A DNA stretch of 64,000 nt, taken from a virus. The stretch is from positions 21,257 through 85,256 of IMG/VR virus record IMGVR_UViG_3300025087_000002. The stretch is one strand, 5' to 3'. This document shows, one piece after another, positions 19,527 through 27,366 of this stretch (position 1 is its first letter; every line of letters starts with the position of its first letter). The position numbers were made by a program, and so were the translations under genes. The notes beneath the pieces are model-generated. The model saw nothing but the letters and a program-made list of their open reading frames with translations, had not been told where the DNA came from and made no database searches.

Positions 19527-19566
19527 AAAAAAAAGGGAGAGCAGAACGCCCCCCCCCCCCCCCCCC
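19527..19566 (-). terminator. capsid gene terminator containing an 18-G homopolymer
   Basis: On the minus strand, a run of 18 G is followed by CGTTCTG, CTCTCCC and eight T. CTCTCCC can pair with the G run (two G-U pairs), giving an intrinsic terminator just after the major capsid gene. A run of 18 G is extraordinary in this AT-rich genome. The native left arm may have been GGGAGAG, so the run could be a sequencing artefact. Confidence 0.6.
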
Positions 19567-19593
19567 TAAAGGTAGGATAACTGTTTGTTATAA

Positions 19594-20730
19594 TTAGTTA
19601 ACGATACCAGTGAATACGATATTGCGTCCTAAAGCATTACAGAAAATTGCTAAGTCACAATAAGTACGATATTCAATACCGTTTTGATTTTCAAGAACAA
19701 TTAACATTTCTTCATTTTTTCCTGGAAGATTGAAAGTAATATCAGAAGATCCAACTCTTTCAAAAGATTCAAGGTCAAGTCCGAAAGCTATTCCTTCTTT
19801 AACATAAGTACAGCTAATGATTTCAATCAAACCATTTTGGCTATGAAATACGATAGTTTGTGAACCATTCTCATATTTCTTGACATCATAAGACTCATCA
19901 AATAGTCTTTTTGCTGTTTGTTCATTTAACAAATCAGACCATGTTTTAGGATTAACGAAAAGAGAAATCTTTCCTTCAAGTCCTTTAGCTACTGCATCAG
20001 CAATACCATCAGAAATTTTTTCGAATGATAAAGCTCCACCTACTGGATAAACGTTACCTGTCCATAAGCTGTAATCAGTAGAAACACCAAAAATGTTACC
20101 AGTAGTAGTTGTTAACATTTTATAGATACCCATAAATTCGTTACCCTTAGCACCATGCTCATAAATAACTAGTTCATCACCAGCTAATTTAGAAGCTTTC
20201 AAAGTAGCTAAGTTATCACCTACAGCAGAAGCCATATCAACATAAAGTCTTTTGTTTCTGATATCAACTTTAGTAATTTTGATAATAGTAGTGTTCATTG
20301 CTGAATCAGTTAGATTATAAATATCTAACTTCATTTTCTCACCACCAACCCAAATTCCAGGTGCCCATTCAGCTACTGTAATATCAAAATAAGCAGAAGC
20401 ATCATCAACAACACTTATAGTAGCCAATCCAGATTGACCATAGAAACATTGGTATTCATGCTTCTTATAAGTTGAATTTAAAAGGTTACGAACAACATGT
20501 TTTGTTGCTTTACCGTAAGCAGCAGCATCATTAATGGAACGTGAAATAGCTGCGAATGATAATTGGGCTTTCAATATCATTTCACAACCTTTTACTGTTG
20601 CTTCTTTAGTAGCTCCTGAAATTGCATCTTTTAAAGTTACAATTTCTCCAGAATCACCGTTGTAAGAAACTCCGTGCTCTAACATATTGTTATTACTAGC
20701 TTTTGATGCTAGTAAGTTTGAGTAATCAAA
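19594..20730 (-). CDS. major capsid protein, exon 2
   Basis: Encodes the C-terminal 378 residues of the major capsid protein, beginning FDYSNLLASK at 20730 and ending VFTGIVN. With exon 1 (56 residues) the spliced protein is 434 residues, a normal size for a HK97-fold capsid protein. Upstream of 20730 the frame is closed by a TGA two codons earlier. The only G-ended codon boundary fitting the end of the intron is the one at 20731/20730. Gene order (portal, scaffold, capsid) supports the identity. Read alone, the ATG at 20685 would give a misleading 363-residue protein. Confidence 0.85.
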   Translation of the reverse strand, partial: FDYSNLLASKASNNNMLEHGVSYNGDSGEIVTLKDAISGATKEATVKGCEMILKAQLSFAAISRSINDAAAYGKATKHVVRNLLNSTYKKHEYQCFYGQSGLATISVVDDASAYFDITVAEWAPGIWVGGEKMKLDIYNLTDSAMNTTIIKITKVDIRNKRLYVDMASAVGDNLATLKASKLAGDELVIYEHGAKGNEFMGIYKMLTTTTGNIFGVSTDYSLWTGNVYPVGGALSFEKISDGIADAVAKGLEGKISLFVNPKTWSDLLNEQTAKRLFDESYDVKKYENGSQTIVFHSQNGLIEIISCTYVKEGIAFGLDLESFERVGSSDITFNLPGKNEEMLIVLENQNGIEYRTYCDLAIFCNALGRNIVFTGIVN

Positions 20731-21374
20731 CTCTCAGTTTTATCTATTTTATAACTGAGATCAGAAACAACTTGAATTTTATAAAGCATATCAGGATGAA
20801 TATAATCTTTTATTAAATTAATAAATCTTTCTTTATCTTCTTTTTTTCCAATTCTAATATAAGGATAAAAATTATGTTCAAGATATACTTTACTATGAAT
20901 ATTAAATTTTTCTAATAATAAATTAGAAAGTTTAATAACATCTTCTTTTGGAAATCCACCTAAAGAAAATTTAAAAGCTTTTAGTTTTCCTTTATGACTT
21001 TCTTTTGAACCATCGTCCATAAAAAGTATAGCTAAAGAAATTTCATTAAAATGTTTTAGAACATAATCAGTTATTCTTTTTTTACCATCAACAATCATTC
21101 TATAATATAAAGAAGTAAATTTATGATGTACAGTTGTCCAAAATCTATAAAAATTTTGTCTTTTTCCCGAAGGTGATGTCATAGATTTAGCTAAACACAT
21201 TTTACTTCCAACACCATATTCTGTTGATATCAAATCTAATTTCCATTTACCATAATCTTTTTGTTTCTCACAATGACCAAAAAGTATATGTTTATTTTTT
21301 TTTCCAGCAAAAGAAGAATCTCCTAACAATGTCCCTATTAAAAACGCTTTTTTATTTTTCTTTAATTCCAACAT
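20709..21374 (-). CDS. LAGLIDADG homing endonuclease encoded in the capsid group I intron
   Basis: 221 residues. Two LAGLIDADG helices are visible: FLIGTLLGDSS (residues 11-21) and LAILFMDDGSK (about 114-124), each ending in the acidic catalytic residue. This is a two-motif, single-chain type. GGGAG lies six bases before the ATG. The frame starts after the intron core (P1-P8) and runs 22 bases past the 3' splice site into exon 2, so the endonuclease C-terminus overlaps capsid coding sequence. Its expected role is cutting intronless capsid alleles to spread the intron. Confidence 0.9.
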   Translation of the reverse strand: MLELKKNKKAFLIGTLLGDSSFAGKKNKHILFGHCEKQKDYGKWKLDLISTEYGVGSKMCLAKSMTSPSGKRQNFYRFWTTVHHKFTSLYYRMIVDGKKRITDYVLKHFNEISLAILFMDDGSKESHKGKLKAFKFSLGGFPKEDVIKLSNLLLEKFNIHSKVYLEHNFYPYIRIGKKEDKERFINLIKDYIHPDMLYKIQVVSDLSYKIDKTESLITQTY

Positions 21375-21561
21375 TCGAACTCCCTATTGGGTTTCTTTTA
21401 TTTTTTCAAGTTGACTTTCGCATCTTCTTTCGAAGTCCTTTCGTTAAGTCGTTCAGGCTGGTTTTACCCTTGCCCCTTGTTACCTTTATTATATTATAGA
21501 AAGGCTTCCAAGTCAATTAGAAAGGATTTTACTTGGGCTTAGATTGCACTATCTATTGTTA
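20731..21561 (-). mobile_element. group I self-splicing intron in the major capsid gene (831 nt)
   Basis: All main group I elements can be drawn by hand. P1 pairs exon TTGGGT with GCCCAA, with the U-G pair at the splice site. P3 is TCCTTTC/GAAAGGA (21526-21520, 21442-21436). P4 is CTTG/CAAG. P5 is GCCTTT/AAAGGT. P6 is GGC/GCC. P7 is GACTT/AAGTC (21450-21446, 21417-21413). P8 is CTTC-GAAA-GAAG. A 7-base hairpin CTCAGTT/AACTGAG ends two bases before the terminal G at 20731. P10 pairs exon 2 TTTGATT with AATCTAA (one mismatch) immediately 5' of the guide. A TAA directly after exon 1 stops unspliced translation. Confidence 0.93.
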
Positions 21562-21729
21562 ACCCAAATTAATCGTATTCTTGTATTCCAATCCCATTCT
21601 TTTATTAGGTGATACGAAAGGTATCATCTTAGAAATCTTAACACCTTCTGGTATTAAATCAGTTAATTCGCCATAAATGGATTTATGAAAACCATTTAGA
21701 GCTGCCATATCATTATGATTATAAGACAT
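21562..21729 (-). CDS. major capsid protein, exon 1
   Basis: 168 bases encoding 56 residues, from MSYNHNDMAALNGFHKSIYG to KNTINLG, ending in a complete GGT codon. AAGGAG lies seven bases before the ATG at 21729. The next triplet in the unspliced transcript is TAA. The reading frame continues in exon 2 after removal of the group I intron. A late-promoter-like element (21885) and a terminator (21927) lie upstream, so the capsid gene appears to be its own strongly expressed unit. Confidence 0.88.
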
Positions 21730-21884
21730 ATAGAAACTCCTTAATTTATTTAAAAAATATCATTTATAGACTACCTATAAATGAAAAACCTACTTTGTTT
21801 GTTAATTACTCTTTTTCTATTTCTGGTATTTCATAATCCATCGTTGGGTATATGAAAATCATAATAAATACTAAAATAATAACC

Positions 21885-21902
21885 CACATAAGTACTTGAT
21901 AA
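21885..21902 (-). promoter_or_regulatory. putative phage late promoter (copy 4) for the capsid gene
   Basis: Minus strand reads TTATCAAGTACTTATGTG, matching the other copies in the core TTATCAAGT. It lies about 155 bases upstream of the capsid ATG and just downstream of the scaffold terminator. The intervening 21730-21884 holds no visible gene. Confidence 0.55.
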
Positions 21903-21926
21903 TTATGTTGTACTAAGATAACAAAG

Positions 21927-21949
21927 GGTTACCTATTAGCTAGGTAACC
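21927..21949 (-). terminator. intrinsic terminator after the scaffold gene
   Basis: A perfect nine-base stem (GGTTACCTA with TAGGTAACC) has a five-base loop and, on the minus strand, is followed by CTTTGTT. It lies 11 bases past the scaffold stop and separates it from the capsid transcription unit. The T tract is weak. Confidence 0.65.
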
Positions 21950-21960
21950 TGTTTAAATTA

Positions 21961-22911
21961 TTATATTTTACTCCAAAAATCTTTTTGTTCTATCGTTTTA
22001 AATTTTCGGTCAATAACTTCTTTATTTGGTTTACTTCCAGTATCCTTTATACTATTACTAGTTGGTGGTGCTTCTTTTTTAACTGGTTCAGCTTTCTTTC
22101 TTTTCTTTATTATTTGTCCAACTTTATCTTCACCCAACAATTTTTCAATAACTTCTAAAGGCATTACACTAGCTATCGATTTGATTTCATTTAGTATTTG
22201 ATCTTTAACCAAAGGAACGATATCATTAAAACTAACATCAATATTATTCTTCAATGCTATTCTCATATATCCAGTCATTCTATTAATAATCTCAGGATTC
22301 ATTGGTAATTGATTCTTTTCAATAGCAGCCATCAAATCTCTTTGATATTCAGCAGCATATCTATCTTGTAGTGCTTTCATTTCAATTTCTTCAGCACGTT
22401 TTTTAGCTTTCTGTTCTTCTTCTTCCTTTTGTCTAAGCTTTTCTTGAAGTTCCATTAACTCTCTATCTTTTGGATCTAGTTGAGCTTTCTCTAATTTGTC
22501 ATTCATTATCTTTTCAGAAAGTCCATCAATATCAATACCCATTTTACGTAAAGCATTAGCTGTATCTTTTTGTAAATAGTTAAAGAAGTCTTGTAAATCC
22601 TTTTGTACCTTAGCATCTTTCTTTTCTAGTTCAGCAGCTTTTTGTGCTCTTTTCTGTGACATTTCAGCAAGTTGAACCATTCTAATTAGTTCTTCTTCGT
22701 TAGCTAAGTCAATTTGTTTTTCAATTTCTTTACCATCAACTTTAATGTTTAACTTTTTTAAAGTTGACTTAACTGCGTCTTTCATTTCAGGACTAGCTTC
22801 TGCTGGTTGTTCTGGTGCAGCTTCAACATTACCTTCTTCTGGTTGTACAACAGCTTCTACATTTTCTGCTGGTGCTTCTTGTGATGGTTGTTCTTGTGTT
22901 ACTTCAGCCAT
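21961..22911 (-). CDS. scaffolding protein (probable)
   Basis: 316 residues from the ATG at 22911, chosen because AAAGGAAA sits just upstream; a start 21 bases earlier lacks one. The N-terminal 50 residues are Glu/Pro/Ala/Gln-rich and disordered. The rest is a long charged coiled coil with DPKDRELMELQEKLRQKEEE and a basic C-terminus (IIKKRKKAEPVKKE), which would bind coat protein. Its place between portal and capsid genes and its composition are classic for a scaffold. Confidence 0.75.
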   Translation of the reverse strand: MAEVTQEQPSQEAPAENVEAVVQPEEGNVEAAPEQPAEASPEMKDAVKSTLKKLNIKVDGKEIEKQIDLANEEELIRMVQLAEMSQKRAQKAAELEKKDAKVQKDLQDFFNYLQKDTANALRKMGIDIDGLSEKIMNDKLEKAQLDPKDRELMELQEKLRQKEEEEQKAKKRAEEIEMKALQDRYAAEYQRDLMAAIEKNQLPMNPEIINRMTGYMRIALKNNIDVSFNDIVPLVKDQILNEIKSIASVMPLEVIEKLLGEDKVGQIIKKRKKAEPVKKEAPPTSNSIKDTGSKPNKEVIDRKFKTIEQKDFWSKI

Positions 22912-22955
22912 AAATTTTCCTTTGTTTACCATCCATATAGGATAGGTGTATTATT

Positions 22956-23009
22956 TTCTCCATCGATAGTGATAGGAGAATGACGAGTAAATCTTTCGAA
23001 AAACTCGTC
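22956..23009 (-). other. two intergenic hairpins between portal and scaffold genes
   Basis: Two six-base stems: TTCTCC/GGAGAA (22956-22961, 22975-22980) and GACGAG/CTCGTC (22982-22987, 23004-23009). No T tract follows, so they look like mRNA processing or stability elements rather than terminators. Confidence 0.4.
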
Positions 23010-23019
23010 AAAATGTATA

Positions 23020-25071
23020 CTAACTATTTGATATATTTGTCATTCCTTCATTTGCTGTTAATGGTGCATTTTCAAAACCTTCAGGCATTCTTGGCTTTTG
23101 TAATGTTGTATCTTGTTGATTCAATGCCTGTTCTACTGGTGGTAGATTTTGGGGTGCTTCCATTTGTGATGGTGATGTTGTCTGTCCTGGATTTGGTTGG
23201 GTTATTGGTTGAACTATCGGTTGAATACCCATAGCTTGTAACAACATAGGATCTGTATTTTTCCAAGTTTGAATATGTTCATTGATATGAGTTAATACTA
23301 GATTAACTAACTCAGCATCAGATTTTAATATAGTATCATTCAATACACCTCTATGACATTGAATATGTTTGGGGTGATTTTCTATAGCTAATACAATAGG
23401 TTTTGTTCCCATTAAGAAACCTTCGTTTTCACCACGTATTAAAAATTCCTCTTTTACAATATCTTCTGTACCCATTTCTAATTTACCAGTATGTATAATT
23501 GTTATGTATTGTTCTGGGGTAAGTGTGCCATATTGAAGTAAATTATCAGCCATTTGTGCTCTACCAGCAAGTGTATTAGTTAAAGGATTTGCAACATCAA
23601 CAATAACTCTATTTATAGAACGTAGGTCTTCTCCTTTAAATTCTTTCATATACGACCTTCCAGATTTACCAACAATAGCCGCAATTCTTGGAGAGTTAGC
23701 AAAATCTTGAAGTATTTCAATTAAACAAATACCGACATTTTCAATTAAGTAAATATATTCTTGTTGTAAACCCGACATAAATTGTATAGCATTAGTTTGT
23801 ACCATAGCCAATGCTGATCCAGAACGTAAAGATGCTTCTGGATTTCCTCTAGCTGTTGAATTTATAGCCGATAGAGTTTCCATATCTTTAACATAACGAT
23901 CCATTAAATTATACAATTCAGGAGCTGTTTTTGTTAAGTTTAAAGCTTCAGGTTTAGCACCACCTTGAGGGTTATAATCCATGATACTTAAACCATTAGC
24001 TAATTGTGTGACATCAATATTTGATCCACTAGGATTTAATATTGTTTGTACACCAAAAGCAACGTTGTTACTTAATGCTGCTGAATTTAAACTATTATGT
24101 GCGTCCTGTATTGATAGTAAATCAAATAAAGGACTATATCCTAATGGTGTTCCTAGTATTCTTCCTGGATAAATTGGGAATACAGGTATCCTCCTATATG
24201 GTAGTTCACCCTCATGGAGTATTGCTTCTTCAGAAACAAATAACATATATTTACCTTCAGGCATTGCCTCACTACGCCTGTGATAAAACTCTAACACAGA
24301 TATATCATCAGTTTCATCTCCACTATATAAACCAACACGTACTCTTTTCGAATGATCTTTCGATTCTATAGCCATTATTTCTTTTTCTAAATGTGGATAC
24401 TTAGCGATCAAGTCATATCTATTTTTAAATGATCTAGTTATAATCCAATCGAAATCTCTACCTTCTTTGGAAAGATCCATAACAACATCTAAAGCTGATA
24501 GAACATTAAATTCAACATCACCTTCATACTGTGGATCTGGTATTTCTACTTTCTCTCCATTTTCTTGTAGTTCTTTGTATTCTTGTATTTCTTTTTTATT
24601 AGTTACTTCACCTAACATACCATTCCAAGACATTTTCATCCAACCCAAAGATGTAGATAATGCATATTCACATGCCATCTTTAAGTATTCTTCTAGTTTC
24701 TTTTCTCTCATATAATAGTCAAGTAGACCATTTCCTAGATATGTCTGTGTAACCGATTTAAAGTCTGTATTTACTGCTCTACATTCCATTGCCGGTCTAG
24801 TTGATGTTGTCATAGTCAACATATGTCTAGCTATGTTTCTGAGATGATTAACTACTATCTGAGCTAGTTCTCCATCTTCACCAGCAAACGTAATTTGATG
24901 AGCTTCACCTATTGAATTATAGTATCCACCATAATATGCAGCATATAAATCTCTAAGTTTATCCATGAATCCACAAGAGTTAAGTGATCTATCCCATGAT
25001 TCAATTTTAGATAACAAAGCTGAAGCACATTCTTTTGATTCTCTTGCTGCAAAATATTTATTATTTTCCAT
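23020..25071 (-). CDS. portal protein
   Basis: 683 residues, the usual size for a podovirus portal. The N-terminus (DKLRDLYAAYYGGYYNSIGE) leads to the helical and wing regions. Portal-like elements include NHLRNIARHMLTMTTSTRPA, EYALSTSLGWMKMSWNG, then GRILGTPLGYSPLFDLLSIQ. A Gln/Pro-rich C-terminal tail follows. Position between the terminase block and the scaffold gene supports the call. AAGGAT precedes the ATG. It forms the dodecameric DNA channel at the capsid vertex and is the docking site of TerL. Confidence 0.8.
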   Translation of the reverse strand: MENNKYFAARESKECASALLSKIESWDRSLNSCGFMDKLRDLYAAYYGGYYNSIGEAHQITFAGEDGELAQIVVNHLRNIARHMLTMTTSTRPAMECRAVNTDFKSVTQTYLGNGLLDYYMREKKLEEYLKMACEYALSTSLGWMKMSWNGMLGEVTNKKEIQEYKELQENGEKVEIPDPQYEGDVEFNVLSALDVVMDLSKEGRDFDWIITRSFKNRYDLIAKYPHLEKEIMAIESKDHSKRVRVGLYSGDETDDISVLEFYHRRSEAMPEGKYMLFVSEEAILHEGELPYRRIPVFPIYPGRILGTPLGYSPLFDLLSIQDAHNSLNSAALSNNVAFGVQTILNPSGSNIDVTQLANGLSIMDYNPQGGAKPEALNLTKTAPELYNLMDRYVKDMETLSAINSTARGNPEASLRSGSALAMVQTNAIQFMSGLQQEYIYLIENVGICLIEILQDFANSPRIAAIVGKSGRSYMKEFKGEDLRSINRVIVDVANPLTNTLAGRAQMADNLLQYGTLTPEQYITIIHTGKLEMGTEDIVKEEFLIRGENEGFLMGTKPIVLAIENHPKHIQCHRGVLNDTILKSDAELVNLVLTHINEHIQTWKNTDPMLLQAMGIQPIVQPITQPNPGQTTSPSQMEAPQNLPPVEQALNQQDTTLQKPRMPEGFENAPLTANEGMTNISNS

Positions 25072-25084
25072 AAATCATCCTTAA

Positions 25085-25765
25085 TTAAGAAAACAAAGGT
25101 TTTTGAAAAGTTAAACCCCAAGCCGTATATACATCATTACCGTCTATTTTTCCACTAACTAATAAACCACCTGTCATTATTATTTTTATTTTATATCTTT
25201 CACCGCGATAGAAATCAAATTCTATAGCACAAGTTAATTGTGATACATTTTGTAAAGTATCTTTATAGTCTAAAACAAACCATTCTTCATCAGATTCTTC
25301 ACCAACTTTAAATATACTTAACGTTACTGTACTAACATCAAGTAAAGATTTTAATTTCATTTGTAAGTCTAATAAATATATACCATCTCTAGGTATAACA
25401 AATTCGTCATTATCTGAATCATAATTACCATCTAAATCCCAAAGTACTCTAGATGATGTTACTGCGGTCCAAGAAGTTGATATGTTTTGATCTGTACCAT
25501 TTTTATCAACAGCTAATGAAGAATAAAAATCAAAAGGATTCATTCTATTCATATGTAGAATCGCCTTTTCATACGACAAATCTTCAACACCATCATTTAA
25601 TATGACTGTACCATTTTCTAATCTAGTTAATACACTCTCACTAGATAATAATTTGAACCATTGGTTTGATGGTACATCATATGATTCACCAGAAGGAATA
25701 TCACTATTTAATATTTGTATAGTCTCTTCTGTATTATTTTTAAGTATCTTTTTCATCATAATCAT
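25085..25765 (-). CDS. virion protein with C1q-like beta domain
   Basis: 226 residues from the ATG at 25765, which overlaps the upstream TGA (ATGA); GAGGG lies upstream. The C-terminal 130 residues are a jelly-roll-like domain with FVIPRDGIYLLDLQMKLKS, the pattern of C1q/TNF-like phage domains where a DGIYLL strand is conserved. It is probably a head decoration or fibre-base protein. It lies directly upstream of the portal gene. Confidence 0.55.
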   Translation of the reverse strand: MIMMKKILKNNTEETIQILNSDIPSGESYDVPSNQWFKLLSSESVLTRLENGTVILNDGVEDLSYEKAILHMNRMNPFDFYSSLAVDKNGTDQNISTSWTAVTSSRVLWDLDGNYDSDNDEFVIPRDGIYLLDLQMKLKSLLDVSTVTLSIFKVGEESDEEWFVLDYKDTLQNVSQLTCAIEFDFYRGERYKIKIIMTGGLLVSGKIDGNDVYTAWGLTFQKPLFS

Positions 25766-26250
25766 ACTGGAACCCTCGAAACCCATAATGTTAAATCCAT
25801 ATCACTACAGTTAGTACCGTCATCTAAGTATTGAGCATATACAACACTACCAGCATCAAAAGTATAATCTAGACCATTAACAAATCCATATCCATCGTTT
25901 GGGCTATCAACATCTAATGTATAAAAAATAGTTCCAGTTTTAGAAACTGATCTAAATTGTACTCTAAAAGATACATTTATAGTTTGATTAGACCAACTTA
26001 TTTCGTTTATTTTGGTTTTAACAGCAAATACACAAAATGGTGTGTTTGGTAGTAATTCTGTTGGACCTAACCAATTATTATTACCAACAATACCGTTATA
26101 TACACCTCTTATTCCTGCTCTAGGAAATCCTTCACCATATTGTTTAGATTCTTCTATTGCAGACTGAGTATCTGTGGAATTGAATCCATTTGTTGAATTA
26201 TCAAATGGTGTAGATTTTGCTACTTGAGTTGGGTGTGTACGATGTGTCAT
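25762..26250 (-). CDS. small structural protein
   Basis: 162 residues. It begins MTHRTHPTQVAKSTPFDNST, then FNSTDTQSAIEESKQYGEGF, a motif seen at fibre N-termini, where similar stretches link fibre subunits. The C-terminal 100 residues are a beta domain. It overlaps its neighbours at both ends, indicating translational coupling in one virion operon. It is probably a decoration or fibre protein. Confidence 0.55.
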   Translation of the reverse strand: MTHRTHPTQVAKSTPFDNSTNGFNSTDTQSAIEESKQYGEGFPRAGIRGVYNGIVGNNNWLGPTELLPNTPFCVFAVKTKINEISWSNQTINVSFRVQFRSVSKTGTIFYTLDVDSPNDGYGFVNGLDYTFDAGSVVYAQYLDDGTNCSDMDLTLWVSRVPV

Positions 26251-26543
26251 TATGCTACCTCTGTTATTCTAACATCAACAGTTCCAGTAGCTGTAATAAC
26301 CCAAACCCTTAATTCTGGTCCAACTTCAAGTGGAAAAAATTGATTACTAAATATTTTAGTACCGTTAGATGTTGTAACACCATTACTATATCCGTAATAA
26401 ATATCACCATTCAAAGGTTGAATTGTTATTATTTTACGTTCACTTAATGGAGTTGTATCATAAACAACTTCTTGTGCTGTTGTTGTAACACTCAAAGCTT
26501 TATTATAGCCAGGACCATCCAGTTGTGAAAAATTTCCAGACAT
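26250..26543 (-). CDS. small beta-rich virion protein
   Basis: 97 residues with regular beta strands (ALSVTTTAQEVVYD, RKIITIQPLNGDIYYGY, ELRVWVITATGTVDVRI). This pattern is common in small phage decoration proteins that put a beta sandwich on the capsid surface. AGGATAT precedes the ATG. It ends in a TAATG overlap with the next gene. The function is inferred from fold type only. Confidence 0.5.
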   Translation of the reverse strand: MSGNFSQLDGPGYNKALSVTTTAQEVVYDTTPLSERKIITIQPLNGDIYYGYSNGVTTSNGTKIFSNQFFPLEVGPELRVWVITATGTVDVRITEVA

Positions 26544-26545
26544 AA

Positions 26546-26869
26546 TTATATCCTATTCCCTTTTTTCATATTTTCTATAGCAGGAAGATATTGTAAATTC
26601 CAAGGAACATGTAGTCCAGTAATATTTTTACCTTTTATCGGTATTATATGATCAACATGATATCCTTTTGGACAATTTTTATATATTAATTTTAATTCTT
26701 CTTTTTGTTCTTTTGTTATCCATTTTGGTTGAACTTTTTTGTTTCTTCTACTATTTTCTCTTACTTTTGCTCTAGAATTATCTATATCTAAATAATATTC
26801 TCTTTTAGAACGTTCTCTACTTTTTTGATGTGTTAATTCTAAATCTTCATAATAATATTTTTTTTGCAT
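26546..26869 (-). CDS. HNH endonuclease, C-terminal fragment
   Basis: 107 residues with an HNH core: GYHVDHIIPIKGKNITGLHV, then PWNLQYLPAIENMKKGN. It begins in a different frame from the zinc-finger half at 26847-27074, and the two overlap by 23 bases at a run of eight A. Removing one A would fuse them into a 175-residue enzyme like 16526-17155. AGGAAG lies five bases before its ATG, so translation as a separate chain is also possible. Confidence 0.6.
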   Translation of the reverse strand: MQKKYYYEDLELTHQKSRERSKREYYLDIDNSRAKVRENSRRNKKVQPKWITKEQKEELKLIYKNCPKGYHVDHIIPIKGKNITGLHVPWNLQYLPAIENMKKGNRI

Positions 26870-27074
26870 TAATTCTTCCTAATTCGCATATTCTATCTTT
26901 ATTTTTTCTATAATATTTTCTTCTTCTAGAATTAACGTTGTCTTTTGTTTCTCTTATTCTATCTATTTTACATTTTCTACAATATGAACTTCTTCCAGAT
27001 TTTTTTGCTCTATCAATACAAAAATCTTCTATATTTTTTTCTTGTTTACATTTAGGACAGAACTTAGTTGTCAT
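26847..27074 (-). CDS. HNH endonuclease, N-terminal zinc-finger fragment
   Basis: 75 residues with CPKC and CRKC pairs (residues 6-9 and 32-35), then a basic stretch (SRRRKYYRKNKDRICE). This matches the N-terminal half of the intact HNH gene at 16526-17155. The frame ends shortly after an A8 tract. It is either a recent frameshift, a sequencing length error, or a natural split. Without its HNH half it would not cut DNA. Confidence 0.6.
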   Translation of the reverse strand: MTTKFCPKCKQEKNIEDFCIDRAKKSGRSSYCRKCKIDRIRETKDNVNSRRRKYYRKNKDRICELGRINAKKILL

Positions 27075-27080
27075 ATATAA

Positions 27081-27296
27081 TTATTCTACCTTACTTTCTT
27101 TAGATTTAATAATTCGTTTAACTTCTAAAATATTAGCATCTAATTTAGGTATAAATTTAGTTTGAATATAACTAAGTAATTTGAAATAGTCGATTATATC
27201 TTGTGTTTTGAAATGATTGAATTCTGCTTTTTTAGCTATTGTATTTATAAATTCAATAAACTTTTCTTTGTCTTCTTCATTGAAATAATTTTCCAT
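27081..27296 (-). CDS. small helical hypothetical protein
   Basis: 71 residues, mostly helical and charged (EEDKEKFIEFINTIAKKAEF, then IPKLDANILEVKRIIKSKES). AAAAGGAG lies upstream of the ATG, just after the hairpin at 27315-27360. No family was recognised. It sits between a decoration-type gene and the HNH remnant. Confidence 0.6.
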   Translation of the reverse strand: MENYFNEEDKEKFIEFINTIAKKAEFNHFKTQDIIDYFKLLSYIQTKFIPKLDANILEVKRIIKSKESKVE

Positions 27297-27314
27297 ATAA
27301 ACTCCTTTTATATG

Positions 27315-27360
27315 AACAAGGGATTAGAGAGAGTATTTCTACTCTCCCTTCCTACTTGTT
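27315..27360 (-). terminator. compound hairpin after the 303-residue structural gene
   Basis: An inner stem GAGAGTA/TACTCTC with a GAAA-type tetraloop (minus strand) sits inside an outer AACAAG/CTTGTT pairing. It lies between the stop at 27367 and the next ATG at 27296. There is no clear T tract, so it may attenuate transcription or stabilise mRNA. Confidence 0.5.
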
Positions 27361-27366
27361 ATTGAA

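Noticed and set aside
19594-20685. Capsid gene as an intact 363-residue protein starting at the ATG at 20685
   Set aside because: No ribosome site precedes that ATG, the frame is open further upstream to 20730, and the missing N-terminus is found in exon 1 with a strong ribosome site.
26846-26869. Programmed -1 frameshift joining the HNH halves
   Set aside because: The second half is reached by skipping one base (+1) or losing one A, not by -1 slippage, and no stimulatory structure was seen.
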